From positions 372,001 through 436,000 of the forward strand of contig NZ_JALPVJ010000007.1 in assembly GCF_023544445.1 (NCBI RefSeq): a DNA stretch of 64,000 nt. Direction: 5' to 3'. Positions 21,161 to 28,118 of the stretch are shown here, piece by piece. Position numbers and translations under genes: made by a program. Source of the DNA: Actinoplanes sp. M2I2 (GTDB lineage: Bacteria > Actinomycetota > Actinomycetes > Mycobacteriales > Micromonosporaceae). Under the pieces are notes generated by a model. It did not search any database and was not told the DNA's origin. It saw nothing but the letters and a program-made list of their open reading frames with translations. Positions within the stretch are counted from its first letter, which is position 1. Each line of letters opens with the position of its first letter.

Positions 21161-22684
21161 GTGAGTTGGCTGGACCGACTCGCGGAGAACGTCGACGAGC
21201 TGCGCCGGGCCGGACGGCTCCAGCAGAACGGCCGCTCGGCGGAAGCGTTGCCGATCCTCGACGGCGTGCTGGCCGTCGCGACCGATCCCATCACTCGGGC
21301 GTACGCGCTGGTCCAACGGTTCGGGGTACTCATCAACCTGGGCCGGGTGGCCGATTTCGCAGCCGCCATGACGACCGCCGACAACGCGGTCCGAGAGATT
21401 CCCGACCCCTATCTGCGCGGCCAGATGCACGCGTTCGCGGCGCTCGGCGCCCACCTCGAGCGCAACCTGGACCGTGGCGTGACCCACCTGGTGCAGGCGT
21501 CGAGGGCGCTGGCCGCGGTGCGGGAGAACGACTCCGAGACCGCCTGGGGCTGGCACGACCTGGCCATGGCCTATTCCTATCTGGGCTTTCACGGCCACGC
21601 GCTGACCGCGATCGAGCAGGCCCGGCAGGTCGGCACCGCGGTCGGCCTGGCTCCCGAGATCTTCGCTGCGCCGGGCATCCGGCTGCGCAACGCGGTCTCG
21701 CTCGACCACCAGGGCGACACCGACGGCTGTCTGCGAGTGCTGCGCGACATCGACGCCGAACTGGTCCGCTACGTGACGATCGGCGCCGCCCAGCTCCGCC
21801 CGGGCAGCCGCGCGGCCTACGGATACTCGCTGGCCCGCCGGGCCGCCCTGGGCGAGGAGACCGGCGCCGACGCGGCCGAGTGGCTCACCCGTGGCGGCGA
21901 CAGCATCCGCACCCGCGACCTGCGCCACCTGGGCACGGTCTGCCTCACCCTGGCCAACGGCAGGCCCCAGGTCGCTCTGTCCATGCTCGACTCGGTGCCG
22001 GTCTCGGCCGAGATCCTGGGCGCGGCCGAGCCCGCCCGGTTGCGCAGCATCTGCCACGCGGCCGCGGGCGACCACGCAGCCGCGCACGCGGCCGACCGCT
22101 ACGCTTTCCGGCTCGCCGCCCAGCGCATCGACCGGTTGCGCGACGGCTATCTCGACGGCGTCGCGGCCCGGCTCGACGCGCAGGAGACCCAGCGCGACGC
22201 CGGCCGCTACGGCGACGAGACGCTCACCGACCCGCTGACCGGGCTGCCCAACCGCCGCCAGCTGGAACGCTACGTCGCCACGATGCTGGCCCGCGGCGAG
22301 CGCGCGGCCATCGGGGTCTGCGACCTGGTCGGCTTCACCGAGGTCAACGCCCGGCACGGCCGGCACTGCGGCGACCTGGTGCTGCAGCGGATAGCCGGGG
22401 TGCTGAGCCGGGTGATGCGCCGCGGCGACTTCGTGGCCCGGTTCGCCGGCGACGAGTTCGTGGTGGTGCTGCCGGGCGCGGGCACGACTCAGGCGGCCGA
22501 GGTGTCCCGGCGCATCGCCGCGGCCGCGAACGCCGAGAACTGGCAGATCCTGGTGCCCGGCACGCCGATCAGCCTGGCTGCGGGCTGGTCCGAAGTGGGC
22601 GCCAACGGGCGTACGCTGAGTGCCGCGCTCGCCGCGGCTGCGGCGAGCCGGCTGCCCGGCCGTCCCCTCACCGAGATGACCTGA
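21161..22684 (+). CDS. TPR-repeat GGDEF-domain protein (putative diguanylate cyclase)
   Basis: A 507-aa soluble protein. Residues about 1-340 are an all-helical TPR-like region, with helix pairs such as LQQNGRSAEALPILDGVLAV. The C-terminal 160 residues are a GGDEF domain starting at DPLTGLPNRRQLERYV. The signature is AGDEF (residues 429-433), a variant that can still be active, and Asp/Asn in CDLVGFTEVN suit metal and guanine binding. It could make c-di-GMP in response to a TPR-bound partner. No upstream RxxD inhibitory site is obvious. It is divergent from prmC with a 58-base gap. Confidence 0.9.
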   Translation: MSWLDRLAENVDELRRAGRLQQNGRSAEALPILDGVLAVATDPITRAYALVQRFGVLINLGRVADFAAAMTTADNAVREIPDPYLRGQMHAFAALGAHLERNLDRGVTHLVQASRALAAVRENDSETAWGWHDLAMAYSYLGFHGHALTAIEQARQVGTAVGLAPEIFAAPGIRLRNAVSLDHQGDTDGCLRVLRDIDAELVRYVTIGAAQLRPGSRAAYGYSLARRAALGEETGADAAEWLTRGGDSIRTRDLRHLGTVCLTLANGRPQVALSMLDSVPVSAEILGAAEPARLRSICHAAAGDHAAAHAADRYAFRLAAQRIDRLRDGYLDGVAARLDAQETQRDAGRYGDETLTDPLTGLPNRRQLERYVATMLARGERAAIGVCDLVGFTEVNARHGRHCGDLVLQRIAGVLSRVMRRGDFVARFAGDEFVVVLPGAGTTQAAEVSRRIAAAANAENWQILVPGTPISLAAGWSEVGANGRTLSAALAAAAASRLPGRPLTEMT

Positions 22685-22691
22685 CCTGGCC

Positions 22692-24035
22692 ATGAGCACC
22701 ATAGAGCTCGGCGAGATACCCACGGCCGACGGCGACCCGCCGGCGCCCACCGGCCCGGTCCGGCTCGACCGCCGCCTCGTCCGCCAGGTGGCCGTGGTGC
22801 TGGCCGCGATCCTGTGCGCGGTGGCTCTCACCGGCTCCGAGGTGCCGCGGGACCGGGGCGTCCATCCGCTGTGGAGCGTCCGGATAGCGGACGCCCAGGG
22901 CACGGCGCTGACCGGCGACGCCGTCTTCGTGTACCGCATCGCCGACGGCTCGACCTCGTTCACCGCCCACGACCTGGCCACCGGCGCGGTCCGCTGGCGG
23001 CACACCATCGACGGCGCGATCGGCTACGTGCAACCGGCCGAGACCGCCGGGATGCTGCTGATCCCGACCCAGGCGCGGCTGGTCAAGCTGCCCTCGCCCA
23101 ACGACGGCTCGGCCTACCAGGCCGAGATCCACGGCGAGACGGTCGCGCTCTCGGCGGCGACCGGGGCCGAGCTGTGGCGGACGACCGGTGAGCCGTACCT
23201 GGTCAGCGGCGACACCGCGCTGCTGACCGAGTACGACGCGCGGGCCAAGCCGGCGCGGATGCGGCTGATCCGACTGAGCGACCGCGGCACGATCTGGAGT
23301 CGCGACACCTCGGGCGTCGACCACCAGTCGGTGCTGCCGAGCGGCGAACAGCCGGAGAAGATCGTGACGGCCGACGACACCGGCCAGATCAAGATCTACG
23401 CGTATGCCTCCGGCGCGCTGGTCAGCGAGGGCCGCATTCCCTGGGTCTATCCGCGTCCCGAGGAGGGCTACTTCAACGACCTCAGCGGCACCGGCGACGT
23501 CCTGGTGGTCAACCGGTCGCAGGCCGAGACGTTCGACCTGAGCGTCTACCGCATCGACACGATGACCAAGTTGTGGCAGGCCTCCGACACCGACGGCGGC
23601 GCGTCCGGCTGCGGCGTCGCGCTCTGCATCAACGACGGCAGCGGCGTCGCGGCGTACGACCCGGTCACCGGCGCACGACTCTGGCGGGCCGAGGGCCTGG
23701 CCAACGCCTGGCAGCTCACCCGGGACAGGGTGGTGGTCAGCGAGGGCGTCGACGGCGGGCTCATGCAGCTGGTCGACGCGGCCACCGGCCGGGTGGTCGG
23801 CGAACCGGTCGAGGGCACCCTGGCCTGGAGCGAGACGGAACAGCGCTCGGCCATCGTGCTGCGCTCCACGCGGTCACCGCAGGACCGCACCGCGGTGACC
23901 CGGTGGGATCTGACGACCGGCCGGCAGTGGCTGCTCGGCACGGTCGCCGCGGTCGGCGGGCCGCCCTGCTCGGTGAAACCCGGCTATCTGGCCTGCATCC
24001 ACGGCGACGACTACGAGATCAACGCGCTCCCCTGA
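22692..24035 (+). CDS. membrane-anchored PQQ-like beta-propeller protein
   Basis: A 447-aa protein. A basic N-terminus and one transmembrane helix (about residues 36-52, VAVVLAAILCAVALTG) are followed by an extracytoplasmic seven- or eight-bladed propeller. Blade motifs recur (GAVRWRHTID, TGAELWRTTGE, TGARLWRAEGL, TGRQWLLG). Cys pairs (CGVALC, CSVKPGYLAC) probably form disulfides outside the cell. The function is unknown. It starts seven bases after the GGDEF gene and is likely in the same transcript. Its stop lies inside the first unit of a 16-bp repeat. Confidence 0.85.
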   Translation: MSTIELGEIPTADGDPPAPTGPVRLDRRLVRQVAVVLAAILCAVALTGSEVPRDRGVHPLWSVRIADAQGTALTGDAVFVYRIADGSTSFTAHDLATGAVRWRHTIDGAIGYVQPAETAGMLLIPTQARLVKLPSPNDGSAYQAEIHGETVALSAATGAELWRTTGEPYLVSGDTALLTEYDARAKPARMRLIRLSDRGTIWSRDTSGVDHQSVLPSGEQPEKIVTADDTGQIKIYAYASGALVSEGRIPWVYPRPEEGYFNDLSGTGDVLVVNRSQAETFDLSVYRIDTMTKLWQASDTDGGASGCGVALCINDGSGVAAYDPVTGARLWRAEGLANAWQLTRDRVVVSEGVDGGLMQLVDAATGRVVGEPVEGTLAWSETEQRSAIVLRSTRSPQDRTAVTRWDLTTGRQWLLGTVAAVGGPPCSVKPGYLACIHGDDYEINALP

Positions 24036-24072
24036 TCGGACGCTCCCCTGATCAGACGCAGCCCTGATCAGG
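24025..24072. repeat. 16-bp triplicated repeat containing two stop codons
   Basis: Three tandem 16-bp units (24025-24040, 24041-24056, 24057-24072) vary around cgctcccctgatcaga. Each carries the TGATC core; the last is the palindrome cctgatcagg. The TGA of the propeller gene (24033-24035) is in unit 1 and the TGA of prfA (24068-24070, minus strand) is in unit 3. Confidence 0.85.
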
Positions 24073-25159
24073 GGCGGCGGCTGATCTCCGAGCCGCCGGC
24101 CAGGCGGGCCGCGCGGTCGGCCTCGGCCAGCGCGTCGAGCACGGCGTCGAGCTCACCGCCGAGCACCAGGTCGAGGTTGTAGGCGGTGTAACCGATGCGG
24201 TGGTCGGTGATGCGGTTCTGCGGGTAGTTGTAGGTACGGATCCGCTCCGAGCGGTCGACCGTCCGCACCTGGGCCTTGCGCGAGTCGGAGGCCGCCGCGT
24301 TCGCCTCTTCCTGCGCCATCACCAGCAGCCGGGAGCGCAGGATGCGCATCGCCGACTCCTTGTTCTGCAGCTGGCTCTTCTCGTTCTGACAGCTCACCAC
24401 CGTGCCGGTGGGGAGGTGGGTGATGCGCACGGCCGAGTCGGTGGTGTTGACCGACTGACCGCCCGGCCCGGACGAGCGGAAGACGTCGATCCGCAGGTCG
24501 TTGGGGCCGATCTCGACGTCGACTTCCTCGGCCTCGGGCAGCACCAGCACGCCCGCCGCCGAGGTGTGGATGCGGCCCTGCGACTCGGTGACCGGGACAC
24601 GCTGCACCCGGTGCACGCCGCCCTCCCACTTCATCCGGGACCAGACCCCGTGGCCGCCCTCGGGCACGCCCTTGGTCTTGACCGCCACCGAGATGTCCTT
24701 GACGCCGCCCAGGTCCGACTCCTGCGAGTCGATCACCTCGACGATCCAGCCGTGGCGCTCGGCGTAACGGGTGTACATGCGCAGCAGGTCACCGGCGAAG
24801 AGCGCCGACTCCTGGCCGCCCTCGCCCGCCTTGATCTCGACGATCACGTCCTTGGCGTCACTCGGGTCGCGCGGGATCAGCATCTCGCCGAGCTTCTCCT
24901 CGAGCGGCGCGACCATGGCCGCGACCGCCTCGACCTCGGAGGCGAACGCCGAGTCCTCGGCCGCGAGCTCCTTGGCCGCGGCCAGATCGGCCCGGGCCGC
25001 CTCGAGCTCGGCGTTGGCGGCATAGATCGGTGCCAGCTCGGCGAAACGCCGGCCGACCCGGCGCACGAGGGCCTGGTCGGCGTGGATGGAGGGGTCCTCC
25101 ATCTGCGTCTCCAGCTGCGCGTACTCCTCGAGAAGGCTGGTCAGCCGATCGTTGCTCAC
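24068..25159 (-). CDS. prfA: peptide chain release factor 1
   Basis: RF1 reads UAA and UAG and triggers peptide release. The 363-aa protein has the codon-recognition PVT motif (RVPVTESQG) and the GGQ motif at residues 233-235 ([11 protein letters not shown]), the methylation target of PrmC. GTG 25159 has GGGGGAG upstream and gives the standard length; a longer reading would extend into the hairpin region. The gene follows rpmE after a strong hairpin. Confidence 0.98.
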   Translation of the reverse strand: MSNDRLTSLLEEYAQLETQMEDPSIHADQALVRRVGRRFAELAPIYAANAELEAARADLAAAKELAAEDSAFASEVEAVAAMVAPLEEKLGEMLIPRDPSDAKDVIVEIKAGEGGQESALFAGDLLRMYTRYAERHGWIVEVIDSQESDLGGVKDISVAVKTKGVPEGGHGVWSRMKWEGGVHRVQRVPVTESQGRIHTSAAGVLVLPEAEEVDVEIGPNDLRIDVFRSSGPGGQSVNTTDSAVRITHLPTGTVVSCQNEKSQLQNKESAMRILRSRLLVMAQEEANAAASDSRKAQVRTVDRSERIRTYNYPQNRITDHRIGYTAYNLDLVLGGELDAVLDALAEADRAARLAGGSEISRRP

Positions 25160-25195
25160 GGGTCTCCCCCCAGATAAGCTTTGCTCCGACACGCG

Positions 25196-25236
25196 AACGG
25201 CGCCCGGCCCCGGCATTGCCGGGGGCGGGCGCCGTT
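25196..25236 (-). terminator. strong hairpin between rpmE and prfA
   Basis: An 11-bp outer stem (aacggcgcccg 25196-25206 / cgggcgccgtt 25226-25236) encloses an inner GC stem (cccggc / gccggg), giving about 17 paired bases. It starts eight bases after the rpmE stop on the minus strand and has no T-run. It may terminate, attenuate or protect the rpmE mRNA. Confidence 0.75.
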
Positions 25237-25243
25237 GAAGCAG

Positions 25244-25468
25244 TTACTTCTTCTTCGCCGCGTTGATCTTGGCGTACTTGGCCTGGAACTTGGCGACCCG
25301 GCCCGCGGTGTCGAGCACGCGCTGCTTGCCGGTGTAGAACGGGTGGCAGGCGCTGCAGGTCTCGACGCGGATGTCGTCGCCCTTGGCGGTGCTGCGGGTG
25401 GTGAAGGTGCTGCCGCAGGAGCAGATGACCTCAGTGGTCGTGTACTCCGGGTGGATTCCGCTCTTCAT
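25244..25468 (-). CDS. rpmE: 50S ribosomal protein L31 (zinc-binding form)
   Basis: A 74-aa ribosomal protein. The four zinc ligands of the C+ type are present: Cys16 and Cys18 (VICSCGS) and Cys37 and Cys40 ([14 protein letters not shown]). In actinomycetes C- paralogues replace C+ L31 under zinc limitation; this copy is the housekeeping one. Location between rho and prfA is conserved. The C-terminus is Lys-rich, as usual. Confidence 0.97.
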   Translation of the reverse strand: MKSGIHPEYTTTEVICSCGSTFTTRSTAKGDDIRVETCSACHPFYTGKQRVLDTAGRVAKFQAKYAKINAAKKK

Positions 25469-25730
25469 CTTTACTCGGTCCCTCTCGATGAAATGGTCGC
25501 CGGGTCGCTGTCAGCACCGCGTCGTCCCGCTAGGACGACGAGCTCGGGCGTGAACCGGAACCTTCTGGCCGATGTACCAGTCTGCCATGCCGCCGCTTCC
25601 AGGCGAAATCGGCGTGACCTGAGCTCCAACAAGGGGCCCGGACCGAACATTCCCGTCGCTTTCCGACGGTTTTGACCGAGATCATTGTGGCACTCCGGCA
25701 CCGGTATTGTCTGCTCGGGGGCGCGGAGAC

Positions 25731-26210
25731 ATGACGAGACTGCTGATCACGCGGGGACTGCCGGCGTCCGGCAAGACCACGTTCGCCCGCGAGCTCCAGC
25801 CGGACGTGGTGCGGGTCAACCGTGACGATCTGCGTCGCATGCTGCACGGCCGGCGCCTCTACACCGACCGGGCCGAGGCGCAGGTCACCCTCGTCCAGCG
25901 GGGCGCCGTCGAGGCGCTGCTGGCCAAGGGCACGAGCGTGGTCGTCGACGACACCAACCTCGGCGCCGAAACCGTACGCCGATGGGCCGCACTGGCCGCC
26001 CGGCACCGGGCGAGCTTCGAGGTGCACGACCTCACCGGTGTGCCGCTGGAGGAATGCATCCGGCGCGACGCCGTCCGCGACCCCGTCGACCACGTCGGCG
26101 AGGCCGGCATCCGCCGGTTGTACGACCGCTACCTCGCCGGCCGCCCGCTGCCGCTCGGACATCCGCACGCCGGCACCCGGAACGCCGGCACCCGGGACGC
26201 CGAGCGGTGA
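25731..26210 (+). CDS. P-loop polynucleotide kinase (T4 Pnk-type kinase domain)
   Basis: A 159-aa kinase module. The P-loop GLPASGKTT (residues 9-17), VRVNRDDLRRML with the catalytic-type Asp, VVVDDTN (Walker B-like) and the lid-type Arg region (ECIRRDAVRD, then GEAGIRRLYDRY) match the 5'-OH polynucleotide kinase part of phage and bacterial Pnk proteins. There is no attached 3'-phosphatase or ligase domain. The stop overlaps the GTG of the RNA ligase gene (GTGA), so kinase and ligase form a coupled nucleic-acid repair pair. The C-terminus ends in a short repeat (AGTRNAGTRDAER). A longer start at 25707 is possible. Confidence 0.88.
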   Translation: MTRLLITRGLPASGKTTFARELQPDVVRVNRDDLRRMLHGRRLYTDRAEAQVTLVQRGAVEALLAKGTSVVVDDTNLGAETVRRWAALAARHRASFEVHDLTGVPLEECIRRDAVRDPVDHVGEAGIRRLYDRYLAGRPLPLGHPHAGTRNAGTRDAER

Positions 26211-26836
26211 AATACCCACGCACCCACCACCTGCCCGGCTCGCCCGGCGCCCGGGGCGGGGGCCCGGTGCAGTCCGATCTGTCGTGGTTGGACGGTGAGC
26301 TGGTGGTGACCGAGAAACTCGACGGCGGCAACCTGACCTTCACCCGGGACGCGATCTACGGACAGTCCCCCGGCGCCGAGACGCAACCGGGTGAGCGGCC
26401 GGCCAAGGCGCTGTGGGCCATGACGTCGCACCGGATCCCGGACGACTGGCGGGTCTGCGGCGAGTCGATGTGGGCCCGGCGCGACATCGCCTACCGCGAC
26501 CTGCCCGGCGTCTTCATCGTCTTCGGCATCTGGGACGAGACCGACACCCTGCTCGGCTGGGACGACACGGTCGACTGGGCCCAGCGTCTGGAACTGCCGG
26601 TCGTGCCGGTGCTCTACCGCGGCGGCAGCCTGTCCGAGGCCTGCTCGGCCTGGGCCGCCCAGCGCACCCCGCAGACTTCCGAGGGGTACGTCGTCCGCGC
26701 GGCCGGCCGCATCCCGGCCGACGAGTTCGCCGTCAAGGTTCTCGCGTGGGTGCGGGCCGATCACGGACGGACCGCGGACGGCGGGCACCGGTGGGACGAC
26801 TCGTCCGCCGGCTTCCCGGTCAACGAGTTTGCCTGA
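26207..26836 (+). CDS. compact ATP-dependent RNA ligase
   Basis: A 209-aa nucleotidyltransferase-type ligase. Motif I is EKLDGGN with the AMP-accepting Lys37. Motif III is CGESMWARR (Glu86), IIIa is VFGIWDE, IV is EGYVVRA (Glu159) and V is FAVKVLAW (Lys177). The N-terminal KYPRTHHLPGSPG is typical of a small Rnl2-like family. There is no C-terminal accessory domain. With the kinase gene it could heal and seal 5'-OH/3'-OH-derived RNA breaks, though no 3'-end phosphatase is present. GTG 26207 sits in the kinase stop. Its end overlaps the nitric oxide synthase gene by 17 bases. Whether RNA or DNA is the substrate needs an assay. Confidence 0.87.
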   Translation: MKYPRTHHLPGSPGARGGGPVQSDLSWLDGELVVTEKLDGGNLTFTRDAIYGQSPGAETQPGERPAKALWAMTSHRIPDDWRVCGESMWARRDIAYRDLPGVFIVFGIWDETDTLLGWDDTVDWAQRLELPVVPVLYRGGSLSEACSAWAAQRTPQTSEGYVVRAAGRIPADEFAVKVLAWVRADHGRTADGGHRWDDSSAGFPVNEFA

Positions 26837-27986
26837 CCGGGCATCCCCGACGGGCCAGCGTGGCCGCCTCCTCGTCGAGATAGAAGGCCGGGCGCAGGTC
26901 CATCTCGTCGTAGTAGCGGTGGAACACGGGGGTGATCCCGCCGGACATCGGCGGCACGATCCACGTCCAGTCGGCGGGCACCCGACGGCCGGCCCTCTCC
27001 TCGTTGGCCAGGTGCTTGAGGAAACGCCGCGACTCCGTGTGGTGGTCGCTCATCTTGATGCCGGCCCGCTCGAACGAATGCAGCACGGCCCGGTTGAGCT
27101 CGACCAGCGCCCGGTCGCGCCAGAGCGTCGACTCCCGGGTCATGTCCAGCCCCATCCCGGCCGCGACCGCCGGCAGCATGTCGTAGCGGTCGCTGTCGGC
27201 CAGATTGCGCGCGCCGATCTCGGTGCCCAGGTACCAGCCGTTGAACGGCGCGAGCGGGTAATGCACGCCCCCGACCGTGAGCCGCATGTTCGAGATGGCC
27301 GGGACCGTGTGCCACCGCAGACCCAGTTCGGCGAACCAGCCGTACTCGGGATGGGTCAGCGGCACCTCGCGGATGGCCGCCTCGGGCAGCTCGTAAAGGC
27401 GTACGCCGTCGCCCGGGGTCTCGATCGCCAGCGGCAGCACGTCGAACTGGTCGCCCTTGCCGCGCCACCCGTACGCCCGCATCGAGTCGGTGAACTCCTC
27501 CTGCCGCGGATCACCCATCGGACAGCCGTCGGCGCCGCGGTATCCGGCGTACCGGATGAGTTGCTCGTTCCACACCCGGGCGTACGGCTGACCGGGTTGC
27601 GCCGCCGCGAAAACGCTGATGACCGGTCGGATCGGGCCGTCGCCGGCCGTCCGCAGATGGGTGACCAGCAGCGAGAAGATCTCGTCGGCGGTCCGCGCCC
27701 GGCGGCGGTCGAGGACGACGAGGCTGCGCCAGTAGAGGCGGCCGATGCACCGGCTCGCGTTGCGCCAGGCCAGCTTCGCGCCGTAGGCGAGCTCGTCGGT
27801 GGTGTGCACATAGGTGCCGGTGGCGGCGATCTGGGCCCGGACGACGGCCAGTCTCGGCTCGACCGGGCCGAGCCGCGGGTTCTCGGTGTAACACAGCCGC
27901 AGGAAGTCCTCGGCCTCGCCGGGATCGGCCGGCGCGGCCGGGTCCCACGCTTCGACCGGCACGTCCCGGTAGCCGGGCACATTCAT
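26820..27986 (-). CDS. nos: bacterial nitric oxide synthase, oxygenase domain only
   Basis: Makes NO from L-arginine, using a haem-thiolate and a pterin with electrons from a separate reductase. The 388-aa protein has the haem Cys80 in AWRNASRCIGR, the substrate Glu256 in PFNGWYLGTEIG and the pterin/haem-side WTWIVPPMSGG. Position 231 is Ile (VPAISNM) where mammalian enzymes have Val, the bacterial residue known to slow NO release. There is no N-terminal hook and no flavin domain. It lies downstream of the rho terminator and has its own leader with a hairpin over the ribosome binding site (GGGAGG, five bases before ATG 27986). Confidence 0.96.
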   Translation of the reverse strand: MNVPGYRDVPVEAWDPAAPADPGEAEDFLRLCYTENPRLGPVEPRLAVVRAQIAATGTYVHTTDELAYGAKLAWRNASRCIGRLYWRSLVVLDRRRARTADEIFSLLVTHLRTAGDGPIRPVISVFAAAQPGQPYARVWNEQLIRYAGYRGADGCPMGDPRQEEFTDSMRAYGWRGKGDQFDVLPLAIETPGDGVRLYELPEAAIREVPLTHPEYGWFAELGLRWHTVPAISNMRLTVGGVHYPLAPFNGWYLGTEIGARNLADSDRYDMLPAVAAGMGLDMTRESTLWRDRALVELNRAVLHSFERAGIKMSDHHTESRRFLKHLANEERAGRRVPADWTWIVPPMSGGITPVFHRYYDEMDLRPAFYLDEEAATLARRGCPVRQTR

Positions 27987-27991
27987 CGGCG

Positions 27992-28022
27992 CCTCCCACC
28001 ACTTTGCTGTTGGAATGGGAGG
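27992..28022 (-). promoter_or_regulatory. hairpin sequestering the nos ribosome binding site
   Basis: In the minus-strand mRNA, CCUCCCA (28022-28016) can pair with UGGGAGG (27998-27992), which includes the Shine-Dalgarno of nos. An extra CCA/UGG pairing can stack inside. The loop is about 17 bases. Such a helix would mask initiation unless opened, suggesting translational control. Confidence 0.6.
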
Positions 28023-28065
28023 TTCGCACAGCCCTGACCGGTATCACACACACAGCTTGTGCGAC

Positions 28066-28104
28066 AAAAAGGGCGCGGCCCCTCGTTGCCGAGAGGCCGC
28101 GCCC
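28066..28104 (-). terminator. intrinsic terminator after rho
   Basis: A perfect 10-bp stem (gggcgcggcc 28071-28080 / ggccgcgccc 28095-28104) is followed on the minus strand by TTTTTGTCG. It begins 14 bases after the rho stop and ends the thrB-rho transcript before nos. It is the clearest intrinsic terminator with a T-run in the window. Confidence 0.93.
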
Positions 28105-28118
28105 TGGTGCTGAGGCGA

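Noticed and set aside
21103..21384. A longer N-terminus for prmC
   Set aside because: It would overlap the divergent GGDEF gene by over 200 bases and reads as Ser/Arg-rich shadow sequence.
25471..25701. A short minus-strand frame between rpmE and the kinase gene
   Set aside because: It lies in the rpmE upstream region, has no good ribosome site or family, and its composition is odd.
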